This document shows, one piece after another, positions 1 through 7,094 of a stretch of 64,000 bases of DNA (its first letter is position 1; each line of letters opens with the position of its first letter). The notes beneath the pieces are model-generated. The model was not told the DNA's origin. It worked only from the letters and a program-made list of their open reading frames with translations, and did not search any database. The position numbers and the translations under genes were made by a program. The DNA is from Nitrospirota bacterium (GTDB lineage: Bacteria; Nitrospirota; Leptospirillia; Leptospirillales; Leptospirillaceae), in contig JAMCWM010000003.1 of assembly GCA_023481175.1 (NCBI GenBank), positions 39,061 through 103,060 on the forward strand, in the 5' to 3' direction.

Positions 1-1
1 T

Positions 2-1267
2 TTGGTCTTCGCGGTCGTTATCGGATTCCAGGTCTATCACAAAAAAACGGCGAGCGTTCCGAACGTCACGTCCGTTGTTTCCGCGCCGCCCCTGCCGGAC
101 CCGAAGGCCGGGGTCTCGGACAATCCGGAGTATCGACAAAAGATCGACCTCATGAACAAGGAGCGGATCGACCAGGCGGAAAAAACCGGACAAAGCGCCG
201 TTCCTTCGGCGGGAGGAGGCGGTCCGACGGGATTTCCGAAAAAAGAGGCGCCGTCCGTCCCTCCGCCTGCTCCGGCAACTTCGTCGGCGGAGATTTCGGA
301 CCTCAGAAAGAAACTGGCGGAAGAGGACAGAAAGGCAATCGAGGCCTCCCGGGAGAGCGAACGGGCCGCGGTCGGCAAGGAGTTCGACGGGATCCTGGCG
401 ACCTGGTCGTCCCAGGGGGACGGCCTGGCCGTTCTTGCCGGTCCGAAGAAGGCGGCTCCCTCGCTTGCCGCCTCCAATGGGACGGCCGTGAAGCCTTCCG
501 GAAAAGCCGGAACCGGAAAATCCGCGGGCAAGGGGATTCCGATCATTCCGGCCGGAAAGATCCTCTACGGAAGAATCGTGAACGAACTGAACTCGGACCG
601 TCCGGGCCCCGTCCTGGCCCAAGCGGTCGGCGGGAAGTTCGACGGCGTGAAGTTCCTGGGGAGTTTTCAGCGGGATCACGGGGCGCTGGTGATCAAGTTC
701 GACCGGGTGATCTATCCGGACGGGGAAACGGATTCGATCGGGGCCTATGCCGTCTCTCCGGGAGCGAAGCTCCGTTCGGGACTGGAAACGGACGTGAACA
801 ACCATTATCTCTACCGGTACGGGTCGCTTCTCGCCTCCGCGTTCATGCAGGGCTTCGGACAGTCGGCGATGTACGCGAATTCGACCTCCTACCCCTCGGC
901 AATGGGAACTCCGGTCATCGGATTCAATGGAATGACCCTCATGCAGCAGACGGAGATGGGGCTCGGTCAGGCGGGGATGATGCTGGGAGGGCAAGCCATG
1001 AACGCCTTCAACACCCCGCCGACGGTGAAGGTCGCCGCCAACACGCCTGTCGGTCTCATGATCGTGGCGGAAACCGGTCAGAAGCTGCCGAAGTCTTCCA
1101 CGTCCTCTTCCGGAGCGGCCCCGGCAAAACCTGGACTTGTGAACGCCCCGGTTCCGTCGATGGTTCCCCAGCCGGGATATCCCCAGCCGATGATGGGGGG
1201 AGGCTATCCCGGGTATCCGGGGTATGGAGGCGGATACGGCATGCCCATGATGCCGATGATGCCGTAG
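2..1267 (+). CDS. dotG: DotG/IcmE (TraO-like) core-complex protein, 5' end cut by window
   Basis: VirB10/TrbI-superfamily component of the I-type secretion channel that spans the periplasm to the outer membrane. The visible part opens in a hydrophobic stretch ([14 protein letters not shown]), the end of an inner-membrane anchor, so the true start lies left of the window. A Pro/Ala-rich periplasmic linker follows, with a charged coiled stretch around residues 95-125. The TrbI-like beta domain runs from about residue 180 ([18 protein letters not shown]) to 280, then a membrane-insertion region ([13 protein letters not shown]) and the NTPVGLMIV ending typical of the family. A Gly/Pro/Tyr/Met-rich tail ends MPMMPMMP. 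The length resembles plasmid TraO rather than the much longer Legionella DotG. dotH would be expected just upstream. Family call confident; N-terminus unknown. Confidence 0.85.
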   Translation: MVFAVVIGFQVYHKKTASVPNVTSVVSAPPLPDPKAGVSDNPEYRQKIDLMNKERIDQAEKTGQSAVPSAGGGGPTGFPKKEAPSVPPPAPATSSAEISDLRKKLAEEDRKAIEASRESERAAVGKEFDGILATWSSQGDGLAVLAGPKKAAPSLAASNGTAVKPSGKAGTGKSAGKGIPIIPAGKILYGRIVNELNSDRPGPVLAQAVGGKFDGVKFLGSFQRDHGALVIKFDRVIYPDGETDSIGAYAVSPGAKLRSGLETDVNNHYLYRYGSLLASAFMQGFGQSAMYANSTSYPSAMGTPVIGFNGMTLMQQTEMGLGQAGMMLGGQAMNAFNTPPTVKVAANTPVGLMIVAETGQKLPKSSTSSSGAAPAKPGLVNAPVPSMVPQPGYPQPMMGGGYPGYPGYGGGYGMPMMPMMP

Positions 1268-1304
1268 GGAAGGAACAATTTCTGAAACGATTCCGGAGGA
1301 AACG

Positions 1305-1505
1305 ATGCTCTCTTCGAAAAAGAAGTCTTCCAGTGGCGCAACTCTTGAAGCCGTTCTCTGGCAAGCGGCCGAGAAGCTCCGTAACAGCCTGGACCCGATG
1401 GAAACCATGCATGTGGTCCTCGGACTGATTTTTCTCAAATACATTTCAGACCAGGAAAACGGGATGACCATAAAGGCTCGGGAGGGACGATCGTGCGCGT
1501 ATTGA
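1305..1505 (+). pseudogene. N-terminal fragment of type I restriction methylase HsdM
   Basis: Sixty-six codons starting behind a good ribosome site (GGAGGAAACG). Residues 14-51 match the start of HsdM subunits: [18 protein letters not shown] then [13 protein letters not shown]. The similarity stops abruptly after SDQEN, before any methyltransferase motif, and the frame ends in the start region of the next gene. No HsdM catalytic domain, HsdS or HsdR is present nearby. This is a broken remnant, probably left by recombination, although its start signals are intact so a short peptide might be made. Recognition of the HsdM N-terminus is by eye and clear. Confidence 0.75.
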
Positions 1506-1804
1506 ACCGTCATGTGGTCTATCGGAATTGTGAACCACAGACCCTTTCAGACTCCATCGCCCTGGACCAGTTTCTTCTGGCGCTCGAGCGGAACCTTCTC
1601 CTTCATATCGCGACGGGACTCAACATGACCGTGGTGGGGCTGGCGATGTTCCGCTTCTTCAGCCGACACCGGAACGACCTGTACGCGGGGATCGGACTGG
1701 CGGCCTTTTTCGTTGCGATCCTGATCGCCGCAAAGGGGATCCTTGATTATCTCCGGATGCGGAAAGTGTTTCTTCCGACAAAAGGGCCGGAGGGACGGAC
1801 ATGA
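1493..1804 (+). CDS. Small DUF202-like inner-membrane protein
   Basis: A 103-residue protein with a GTG start 7 bases after GGGAGGGAC. The central pattern [21 protein letters not shown] followed by a second hydrophobic helix and a basic RMRK end is typical of DUF202 (YidH-like) proteins, which have two or three membrane helices and no firmly known function. It overlaps the end of the hsdM fragment and overlaps the following gene by 4 bases, so it is probably translationally coupled to it. A role in transfer is inferred only from position. Confidence 0.6.
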   Translation: MRVLNRHVVYRNCEPQTLSDSIALDQFLLALERNLLLHIATGLNMTVVGLAMFRFFSRHRNDLYAGIGLAAFFVAILIAAKGILDYLRMRKVFLPTKGPEGRT

Positions 1805-2526
1805 CCACTCTTCCGGAGCGGGTTCGGGACATGCCTCCCCATTGGGCACAAGAGACAATCCGTCCGTTCGACGAGGACCGGTATCGGGAGACCCTCCCTT
1901 TTGTCCACCGGCGCTACTGGTGCGATTCCGGATCGATCAACGTGTTCCGGATCGTCGGGACCCGTCTTCCGGACTACAAAAACATGAGCTGGCGGTGGCT
2001 GATCGAGAACGGAAAGCGGATGCCGGAAAATCTGGAGCTCCACAGGACCAATCCCGGCTATTACCTCGAAACGGTCCGGAAGATTCCGGAAATGACCTTC
2101 ATCACCATGGACGGTCTCGACTTTTACGTGTCGACCGACGGAAACCACCGGAGCGCGATCGCCCGGTTCGATTTCCACTATCGGGGCGGGACCATGCTTC
2201 ACGGAGTGTCGATCGAAGATGTCCGGGTCGACATGGAGATGTTCCGTCTTTACAGGAACATCCGCCGGATCCAGGAGGAGCGTTTTCTTCCCTGGATCGT
2301 CGATACGGAGTCCGAAACACTCTCCCGGGAGGATACGGCCGGGTGGATGCTGGAGACGTACCGGATCCGGATCCGCGTGAAAACGCCGGAAGAGGAACGG
2401 ACGTTCGAGACCCCGGAGGAAGGGGATGAGTGGGTTCGAAAACAGACGCCGTCCCCTCCGGAAAAAAGACGGTGGTGGGGGGAGAGGCCGATAAATCAAG
2501 GGAGAGTTCATTTTCTCTCTTTTTAA
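1801..2526 (+). CDS. DGNHR-motif protein, ParB/sulfiredoxin-like
   Basis: A 241-residue soluble protein I cannot assign to a named gene. Its clearest feature is residues 109-117, VSTDGNHRSAIARF, matching the DGxHR signature of the ParB/sulfiredoxin/DndB-type fold, where the Asp/Arg pair sits at a nucleotide-binding or nuclease site. The N-terminal half is rich in Trp, Arg and Tyr; the C-terminal half is acidic and may form helices. It starts inside the stop of the DUF202-like gene (ATGA overlap) and is the last gene before a promoter/operator region. It could be a DNA-binding or nucleotide-hydrolysing accessory protein; the function is not established from sequence. Confidence 0.5.
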   Translation: MTTLPERVRDMPPHWAQETIRPFDEDRYRETLPFVHRRYWCDSGSINVFRIVGTRLPDYKNMSWRWLIENGKRMPENLELHRTNPGYYLETVRKIPEMTFITMDGLDFYVSTDGNHRSAIARFDFHYRGGTMLHGVSIEDVRVDMEMFRLYRNIRRIQEERFLPWIVDTESETLSREDTAGWMLETYRIRIRVKTPEEERTFETPEEGDEWVRKQTPSPPEKRRWWGERPINQGRVHFLSF

Positions 2527-2533
2527 AAGTATA

Positions 2534-2553
2534 ATGGTATCAATAAATACCAT
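2534..2553. promoter_or_regulatory. 20-bp palindromic operator, copy 1
   Basis: ATGGTATCAATAAATACCAT: perfect 7-bp arms with a 6-bp AT-rich spacer. A TATAAT box (2530-2535) overlaps the left arm, so a bound protein could block the promoter of the HD hydrolase gene at 2584. Four further copies lie at 19576, 33094, 44092 and 59164. Confidence 0.75.
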
Positions 2554-2583
2554 AATAATAAAGAATATCCGAAGGAGGAAAAA

Positions 2584-3150
2584 GTGCCCGAAGTTCCGAC
2601 AGTTCCAGTCACAAAAGACGAATGGATCCTGACCATAAGCGGCCGGCACGTGGAACTCGCGGACCCGTCTCCGGACGCGATCGACATCCACGACATCGCG
2701 GTGGGCCTTTCCCGCGAATGCCGGTTTTCCGGTCAGTGCCGAACGTTCTACAGCGTCGCGCAGCATTCGGTCCTGGCGAGCCTGATCGTCCCTCTGGAAT
2801 ACGCCCTGGAAGCTCTCCTGCACGACGCGACCGAGGCCTTCATCAAGGATCTCCCCTCTCCCCTGAAGGGAATGTTACCGGAGTACAAGCGGATCGAGCG
2901 GATCCTCGATCGGACGATCCGGCGAAAATTCGATCTTCCGGACAAGATGAGCGCTCCTGTGCGCGAAGCGGACCGCATGCTTCTCGCGACGGAAAAGCGG
3001 GACCTGATGCCGCACGATCCAAGGCCGTGGGTCCTCCTCGAGGGGACCCTGCCCCTTCCGTCACCGATCGTTCCCTGGTCTTCGGGAGTGGCGATGGAAC
3101 GGTTCCTCCACCGGTTCGACGAACTGATCGAGGCGACCGATGCGGCTTGA
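2584..3150 (+). CDS. HD-domain phosphohydrolase (YfbR-like)
   Basis: A 188-residue metal-dependent hydrolase with a GTG start after GAAGGAGGAAAAA. The HD motif reads SVAQHSVLAS, then ALLHDATEAFIKDLPSPLK, then EADRMLLATEKRDL, giving the usual H...HD...D metal ligands. This set is found in YfbR-type 5'-deoxynucleotidases and in small HD proteins of phages and plasmids. Substrate is inferred as a nucleoside monophosphate, which would fit nucleotide supply or housekeeping around DNA transfer; the sequence does not fix it. First gene of a transcription unit under palindromic operator copy 1, overlapping the next small gene by 11 bases. Confidence 0.75.
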   Translation: MPEVPTVPVTKDEWILTISGRHVELADPSPDAIDIHDIAVGLSRECRFSGQCRTFYSVAQHSVLASLIVPLEYALEALLHDATEAFIKDLPSPLKGMLPEYKRIERILDRTIRRKFDLPDKMSAPVREADRMLLATEKRDLMPHDPRPWVLLEGTLPLPSPIVPWSSGVAMERFLHRFDELIEATDAA

Positions 3151-3358
3151 CGGCCCGGACACCTGGGGAAACAAGGCGCGGGAGATCCGGGCGCTCGTGA
3201 TCCAGCGATGGAAGGAGTGTCTCGCCCTCCGGGTCGATGGTCTTCCCTCGTGGTCGGAAATCTCGGCCCGTCCGGATCTCGCGGTGCTGCGCGAACTCGA
3301 AAAACGGCTGGTTCTGGCTACCGGAAAGAGATCCCGGAAAGGAAAGGAGGCAAAGTGA
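3140..3358 (+). CDS. Small basic hypothetical protein
   Basis: A 72-residue protein overlapping the end of the HD hydrolase gene by 11 bases and followed by the nuclease gene (4-base overlap). The sequence has no signal peptide or membrane helix; it is rich in Arg, Leu and Trp and ends in a lysine-rich tail (GKRSRKGKEAK). I recognise no domain. The tight packing in an operon supports it being a real gene. Confidence 0.5.
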   Translation: MRLDGPDTWGNKAREIRALVIQRWKECLALRVDGLPSWSEISARPDLAVLRELEKRLVLATGKRSRKGKEAK

Positions 3359-4044
3359 AAAACTGTCGGATATCCGAAATTGCCGCCGGATTCTTCTGTC
3401 TGGCGATCCCCGGAATACTTCTGGTGGGAACGGCCAATGCTGTCGCCTGGTCCAATACCTTCGGAGACCGTCTCTCTTCATGTTCGAGGGGTCTTTCGGC
3501 CGATCCCGAATCTCTTCTCGGAGAGCACTATTCTCCGGAAGAGAACCTCGAGGCGATCGACGTGGACCTGATCGATCACGCCCGGCAAAGCATCGAGATC
3601 GCCATGTACGCCTTCACGGATCGCCCGATCGCCGATGCGATCGTTCGGGCCGCATCGCGGGGCGTCGGGATCTTCATCTACCGGGACGGGATCCAGATCC
3701 GGGACCGGGGCGACAAGTCGAGGAGGATTCTGTCCGCCGTCGCTCGCCGCGGAGGCATCTTGATCGCGGTCAAGCGAAATTCGTCCCGGAACATCATGCA
3801 CCTGAAGGCCTACGAGATCGACGGCAAATGGCTCCGGACCGGGTCGGCCAACTGGTCTCCTCCCGGGGAAGGAGCCTGGTGCTCCCGGGGAGAAAGGCTC
3901 CACCGGGACCAGCAGGACAACAACCTGTTCGTCACGGACGATCCCCGCGAGGTCCGGAAATTCGAATCCACGTTCCTGAGACTCTGGAAGCGGAGATCGA
4001 ACCGGCCCTGGAACGAATCCATGGCCAGGAAAAGTGACCGGTGA
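3355..4044 (+). CDS. Phospholipase D-like endonuclease, exported
   Basis: A 229-residue protein with a GTG start after AAAGGAGGCAA. It begins with a basic segment and a hydrophobic signal peptide of about 30 residues ending ANAVA. The catalytic HKD motif is present: HLKAYEIDGKWLRTGSANWS around residues 148-167 (His, Lys, then SxN), preceded by SIEIAMYAFTDRPIADAIVRA, the usual first strand and helix. A single HKD motif of this length is typical of the Nuc/EndA-type PLD nucleases carried by conjugative plasmids, which work as dimers. A periplasmic nuclease is the likely product; its role in transfer is unclear. It overlaps the next gene by GTGA. Confidence 0.85.
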   Translation: MKNCRISEIAAGFFCLAIPGILLVGTANAVAWSNTFGDRLSSCSRGLSADPESLLGEHYSPEENLEAIDVDLIDHARQSIEIAMYAFTDRPIADAIVRAASRGVGIFIYRDGIQIRDRGDKSRRILSAVARRGGILIAVKRNSSRNIMHLKAYEIDGKWLRTGSANWSPPGEGAWCSRGERLHRDQQDNNLFVTDDPREVRKFESTFLRLWKRRSNRPWNESMARKSDR

Positions 4045-4574
4045 GCGGACTGACCTCCACGGCGACCAGTCTGATGCAGATGATGGCGAACGACCTTCCT
4101 GCATTCTGGAATCTCCTGACCACCTTCGCGACCCTGACGGGACTGGTGCTTTGCGGGACCGCCCTCTACCGGGCCGTCCAGGACCAGAAACGGGGCGAGT
4201 CCATGATGGGGGCGGGGATTCTCTTCATGCTCGGGGTCGGGCTCGTGAACTTCGTCTGGTTCGTAGATTCCGCCACACTGACCGTCGGGTTTTCGACGGG
4301 GAATCTCTCCACCTTCTCCTACACGCCGGGAAGCGGATCCGGAGGCGCTCCCGGGTCCTCCGTTCCCTCCTTCGCGTTCGTGATCCTGAAGTTCTTCGGC
4401 TGGCTCGCCGCCTTCCGGGCCTTCATCCTCTGGTCCGAATCCGCCAGGTCGGGATCCCCGCCGGGAACGGTCTGGCGGGGGACGACGCATTTCGTGGCGG
4501 GAATCTTCCTGATCAACATCAACCAGTTCCTGGGAATGATGGGAGGCTATATGGGGGGAGGAGCGGGAGGATGA
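4041..4574 (+). CDS. Four-helix membrane protein, IcmC/DotE (TraQ)-like
   Basis: A 177-residue integral membrane protein with four predicted helices: about residues 22-45, 55-76, 110-133 and 150-170. Topology, length and the closing pattern VAGIFLININQF resemble the small Dot/Icm inner-membrane proteins of the IcmC/DotE/DotV group (IncI TraQ-like). A Ser/Gly-rich periplasmic loop separates helices 2 and 3. It is translationally coupled to the PLD nuclease gene and to the small gene after it. The family assignment rests on topology and context, not a diagnostic motif, so treat it as tentative. Confidence 0.5.
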   Translation: MSGLTSTATSLMQMMANDLPAFWNLLTTFATLTGLVLCGTALYRAVQDQKRGESMMGAGILFMLGVGLVNFVWFVDSATLTVGFSTGNLSTFSYTPGSGSGGAPGSSVPSFAFVILKFFGWLAAFRAFILWSESARSGSPPGTVWRGTTHFVAGIFLININQFLGMMGGYMGGGAGG

Positions 4575-4762
4575 AGATTCGTCTTGTATTGGAGTTCGGT
4601 CCCGAAGACGGCACCGTCGGATCGTTCCACGAGGCGGCCAGAAGGATGGAATCCGTGGCGCGGGCTCTGCGGAGAGAGGCGGACCGGCAGTGGGCCGCCG
4701 AAAAGGAAAGGACCGATCGGATCGGAACCATCACGATAAAGGAGGAGGAATGGAAGAGGTGA
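4571..4762 (+). CDS. Small charged hypothetical protein
   Basis: A 63-residue protein starting ATG within the last codons of the preceding gene and overlapping the next gene by 13 bases. It is mostly a charged helix rich in Arg, Glu and Ala (residues 20-45). No recognised domain. The 23 bases encoding DGTVGSFHE (4610-4632) recur as a direct repeat at 17545-17567, outside any gene, suggesting that a part of this gene was copied elsewhere in the element. Confidence 0.5.
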   Translation: MKIRLVLEFGPEDGTVGSFHEAARRMESVARALRREADRQWAAEKERTDRIGTITIKEEEWKR

Positions 4763-5328
4763 AGGAAGAAGCCGGGAGAATTTCAGGCGGAAAAACGAAT
4801 CCGGGACGAAGAATTCCAGGAAAGGTCCTGTTTCGGATTTTTCTGCGGAAAATCCGCCGAAAGACCCGGGCGGAAGAACCCTGGGCCCGGATCCGGGTCC
4901 GGAGAGGAATCAAAACCCTCGAGTGGGGGATGGGGGACGGAAAGACGTTCGGGTTTGTCCCGATGGGGACGGAGGGTCTCTTTTCCGTCGATGCGGAAGG
5001 GGTGAAGCTCAATACCGGAAACGGCGACCGCGATCCGGTCCTGATCGGGTCGCCGGGAAACGAACCGGGAAACGCGCTCCTGGCCCGGAAAATCGAAAAG
5101 ATTTTCCGGAACCCGGGGATTCCCTCCTGGATCTTCTGGATCGTGTGGGGATCCGGTTCGGTCGTGTTGCTGGCGGGAATCGTCGCAGTGGTCGGGAGCG
5201 GGGTTTCGGGCCTCTCCCATCTCGCCTCTCTGTCGCCGGATCTTTCCGGGTCCGGCGGAGGAAGCCTTCCCGCCATGTCCGACATTCCCTCCTCGATGAG
5301 CTCGGGGCTGACGTGCCGCACGCACTGA
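4750..5328 (+). CDS. Single-helix membrane protein of the transfer operon
   Basis: A 192-residue protein starting at ATG 4750 behind AAAGGAGGAGGA. The first 45 residues are strongly basic, followed by a polar domain (about 50-110) that may be cytoplasmic. One membrane helix lies near residues 122-147 (IFWIVWGSGSVVLLAGIVAVVG), and a Ser/Gly-rich C-terminal segment follows. I do not recognise a family. Position at the end of the run of overlapping genes after dotG suggests a role with the secretion channel, which is inference only. The end of the gene lies just before the 99-bp inverted repeat at 5347. Confidence 0.5.
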   Translation: MEEVKEEAGRISGGKTNPGRRIPGKVLFRIFLRKIRRKTRAEEPWARIRVRRGIKTLEWGMGDGKTFGFVPMGTEGLFSVDAEGVKLNTGNGDRDPVLIGSPGNEPGNALLARKIEKIFRNPGIPSWIFWIVWGSGSVVLLAGIVAVVGSGVSGLSHLASLSPDLSGSGGGSLPAMSDIPSSMSSGLTCRTH

Positions 5329-5346
5329 CCCCGGGGCCAATCCGCC

Positions 5347-5445
5347 GCCCTGCTCCGCTTGCCGCCTTCCGCTTGCGACACCGAGACTTTTGGGGTCTCT
5401 GTGCGCCTCGCTGGTCCTCCGGACCCGGCGGCCAGCTCCGGACGG
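5347..5445. repeat. Outer 99-bp inverted repeat, left copy
   Basis: The reverse complement of this stretch recurs at 17895-17993 with a modest number of mismatches. It lies outside the 243-bp inverted repeats, giving a nested symmetrical arrangement around the relaxase block. It is rich in small GC palindromes, for example the GCTTGCCGCCTTCCGCTTGCG core. No coding role seen. Confidence 0.8.
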
Positions 5446-5479
5446 GCGGCCAACAGAAACCAACAGAAAAGGAGAAAAA

Positions 5480-5713
5480 ATGGAAAACGTTACGAGCCAG
5501 GAACAGGGGTTCATCCGTCACGCGGACGCTCTTCTGAGCGTCTTGCCCTCCGGACGGGAGAAGGAAATTCTTGAGGGAGGTCCGGAGGGATTCAGGCCTT
5601 ACCTGACCGGAACTCCCATGGAGGCCCTTCTTGCTCCAGGGAACGACCGTTTTTTCGGGTCGGTGATCGGAGTGGCGATGAGCCGGATAAAGGAGAAAAA
5701 AGAGAGGGGGTGA
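5480..5713 (+). CDS. Small protein sharing a peptide with the coupling ATPase
   Basis: A 77-residue protein, ATG behind AAAAGGAGAAAAA. Residues 34-63 (PEGFRPYLTG ... LLAPGNDRFFGSV) closely match residues 160-190 of the coupling ATPase encoded at 7095 (PEALEPYLTG ... FLAPGNDRFFGSV); 21 bases including GGGAACGACCGTTTTTTCGG are identical between the two. No Walker motif is present, so it is not an ATPase. It ends in a lysine-rich segment. It may be a decoy or regulator binding the same partner as the ATPase, or a remnant of duplication that stayed open. Its function is unknown. Confidence 0.55.
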   Translation: MENVTSQEQGFIRHADALLSVLPSGREKEILEGGPEGFRPYLTGTPMEALLAPGNDRFFGSVIGVAMSRIKEKKERG

Positions 5714-5755
5714 AGGAGGGGAAGGGGACGTCTCTTTCCGGGTCGAAACAGGGTC

Positions 5756-5998
5756 CCGGAAAGAGCCCTCGGGGGTGCCCCCCGAACCCCCCTTTCAGGA
5801 TCTAACACAGCACGCACCCTGCGGGGTGGGCCGAAAATCCAGCGTGCGTGCCGATGCGGGGAGGAGTACTCCGCATATGCTCCCCGTTCTCAGATGCTCC
5901 TTCCGGGGAGCACGAGGCATTCCGGAGCGAGGAGCACCCAAGGAGCATGCTCCTCGAAAAATCGCCTCCGGGCGAGAAGATAGGACAGGGACGGAGCA
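5756..5998. repeat. 243-bp inverted repeat, left copy
   Basis: Reverse complement of 16120-16362, same length and about nine bases in ten agreeing by eye. It contains a GC-rich hairpin region, an AGTACT-centred palindrome (GGGGAGGAGTACTCC near 5857) and many GGAGCA words, ending with AGGAGCATGCTCCT (5941-5954). The inner part, about 5885-5998, is repeated again at 6090-6210 directly upstream of the ribbon-helix-helix gene. Confidence 0.85.
5941..5954. repeat. AGGAGCATGCTCCT palindrome, copy 1 (candidate oriT or operator element)
   Basis: A perfect 14-bp palindrome within a longer block of GGAGCA words. The same palindrome occurs at 6151-6164, 15946-15959 and 16164-16177, always followed or preceded by an A-tract and by GATAGGACA. 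Two copies lie immediately upstream of a ribbon-helix-helix gene next to the coupling protein and relaxase genes, a typical place for an origin of transfer or an autoregulatory site. Confidence 0.5.
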
Positions 5999-6016
5999 CA
6001 AGAAAAAGGAGAAGAA

Positions 6017-6193
6017 ATGAGTCTCGAAAGGCTAGAGGTGAATCTACCGGAATCGATCAAATCGGCCCTCGCAAAACAGGCCTCAAATGCTCCCCGGTTT
6101 CAGATGCTCCTTCCGGGGAGCACGGGGCGTTCCGGAGCGAGGAGCATCCAAGGAGCATGCTCCTCAAAAAATCAGCCCCGGTCCGGAAGATAG
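6017..6193 (+). pseudogene. Truncated duplicate of the ribbon-helix-helix gene start
   Basis: An ATG behind AAAAGGAGAAGAA opens a 58-residue frame. Codons 6-22 (LEVNLPESIKSALAKQA) match the first residues of the intact gene at 6227 (QVNLPDSIKSALVKRA), then the frame runs into the duplicated upstream repeat and ends at TAG 6191. The arrangement shows a tandem duplication of the upstream regulatory region together with about 23 codons of the gene. The helix part of the ribbon-helix-helix fold is lost, so the product would not fold as the parent does. Confidence 0.75.
6151..6164. repeat. AGGAGCATGCTCCT palindrome, copy 2
   Basis: Second copy, 63 bases before the ATG of the ribbon-helix-helix gene; the surrounding 6090-6215 repeats 5885-5998 in the same orientation. 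It is well placed to be an autoregulatory site or part of oriT. Confidence 0.5.
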
Positions 6194-6226
6194 GACAGGG
6201 AGGGAGCACAAGAAAAAGGAGAAGAA

Positions 6227-6688
6227 ATGAAAAGACAACAGGTGAATCTGCCGGATTCGATCAAATCGGCCCTCGTAAAGCGGGCCGCTTCGGAAGGGAA
6301 ATCGGCTTCGGAACTTGCGCGGGAATGGATCGAAGAGCGAATCAATAGTCCGTCGGGAACCGTTCCGGGATCCGATCCGGTGGAGGCCTTCAAGAAAGCG
6401 GTCCGGGAGCTGAAGAAAGAAGGGGAAGGCGAGGAGGATTACCGGGTGATCCTGGCCGACCTAGGTTTGGAATCGCTCAAGACAACGCCCGGGCCGGATG
6501 GACTTTCGCCTTCCATTGTCCGCTATCTGGTCGAAACGCAGGCCCGGATCGATTTTCTCCTCCGGAAGGTGGTGGACTTCGGGGATATGCCCGGGGTCAC
6601 TCCGGGAGAGCGTCAGGACTGGGTGAAGGTTTCCGAACTGAACGCCCGGGAGGCTCTCAAAAATCTCAAACTCGGAGGGGTGAAATGA
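6227..6688 (+). CDS. Ribbon-helix-helix DNA-binding protein, candidate relaxosome accessory factor
   Basis: A 153-residue protein starting behind AAAAGGAGAAGAA. The first 40 residues fit a ribbon-helix-helix (CopG/Arc-like) domain: a beta strand QQVNLPDSI, then KSALVKRAASEGKSASELAREWIEERI. Such proteins bind as dimers to short palindromes, and in many plasmids they sit at oriT and help the relaxase. Residues 70-85 (EDYRVILADLGLESLK) are repeated almost exactly in the PilQ ATPase at 30164-30211. The C-terminal 70 residues are helical. The gene is first in the unit leading to the coupling protein and relaxase and overlaps the next gene by GTGAAATGA-type coupling. Four palindromes AGGAGCATGCTCCT are possible binding sites. 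Confidence 0.65.
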   Translation: MKRQQVNLPDSIKSALVKRAASEGKSASELAREWIEERINSPSGTVPGSDPVEAFKKAVRELKKEGEGEEDYRVILADLGLESLKTTPGPDGLSPSIVRYLVETQARIDFLLRKVVDFGDMPGVTPGERQDWVKVSELNAREALKNLKLGGVK

Positions 6689-7083
6689 ACGATTTTCGCG
6701 GATTCGACGACAGGAAGAACGGAGCGGGCTTTATGGGCTCCCTGGCCGGAATCCTGACCGGAACCGGAACGCTTCTGATTTCGATCCGGGAATGGTGGGC
6801 GTGGGGGTGGGGACCGGGCAACTGGAGCCGGGCGGATATCCTCCATGCCTACTGGCTGGCCTTCTTTGGACATCTGAACCCTTCCTACGAAGGCGACCTG
6901 AAGACGACATGGCCGGCGTTCGGGTTTTGGCTTCGAAGCCATCGCCAGTATGACGCGTTCGTCGCCTCGTTCTGGATTCCGTTCATCGTTTCCGGAATCG
7001 TGGGATTTGTGGTCGGTCTTCTGGTTTTCCGGGCGATCGACAAAAAAGGACCCACCCCCGTTCGCGGGGCGCGGATCGACTGA
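6685..7083 (+). CDS. Membrane protein, probable detached anchor of the coupling protein
   Basis: A 132-residue protein overlapping the ribbon-helix-helix gene by 4 bases and ending 11 bases before the coupling ATPase. It has one hydrophobic helix near residues 16-34 and a second at about 97-118 (FWIPFIVSGIVGFVVGLLVF), with a Trp-rich periplasmic region between. TrwB/TraD/VirD4 coupling proteins normally begin with exactly such a two-helix anchor, while the ATPase encoded next starts directly at its soluble nucleotide-binding domain. I infer that the coupling protein is split into two polypeptides here. Confidence 0.55.
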   Translation: MNDFRGFDDRKNGAGFMGSLAGILTGTGTLLISIREWWAWGWGPGNWSRADILHAYWLAFFGHLNPSYEGDLKTTWPAFGFWLRSHRQYDAFVASFWIPFIVSGIVGFVVGLLVFRAIDKKGPTPVRGARID

Positions 7084-7094
7084 AGGAGGACCCG

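Noticed and set aside
5756..5998. Inverted repeats as insertion-sequence termini
   Set aside because: No transposase or target duplication; the repeats contain the regulatory block of the ribbon-helix-helix gene, so duplication or recombination explains them better.
5885..6226. CRISPR array or replication iterons in the GGAGCA-rich repeats
   Set aside because: Units are few, irregular and palindromic, with no unique spacers and no Rep or cas gene nearby.
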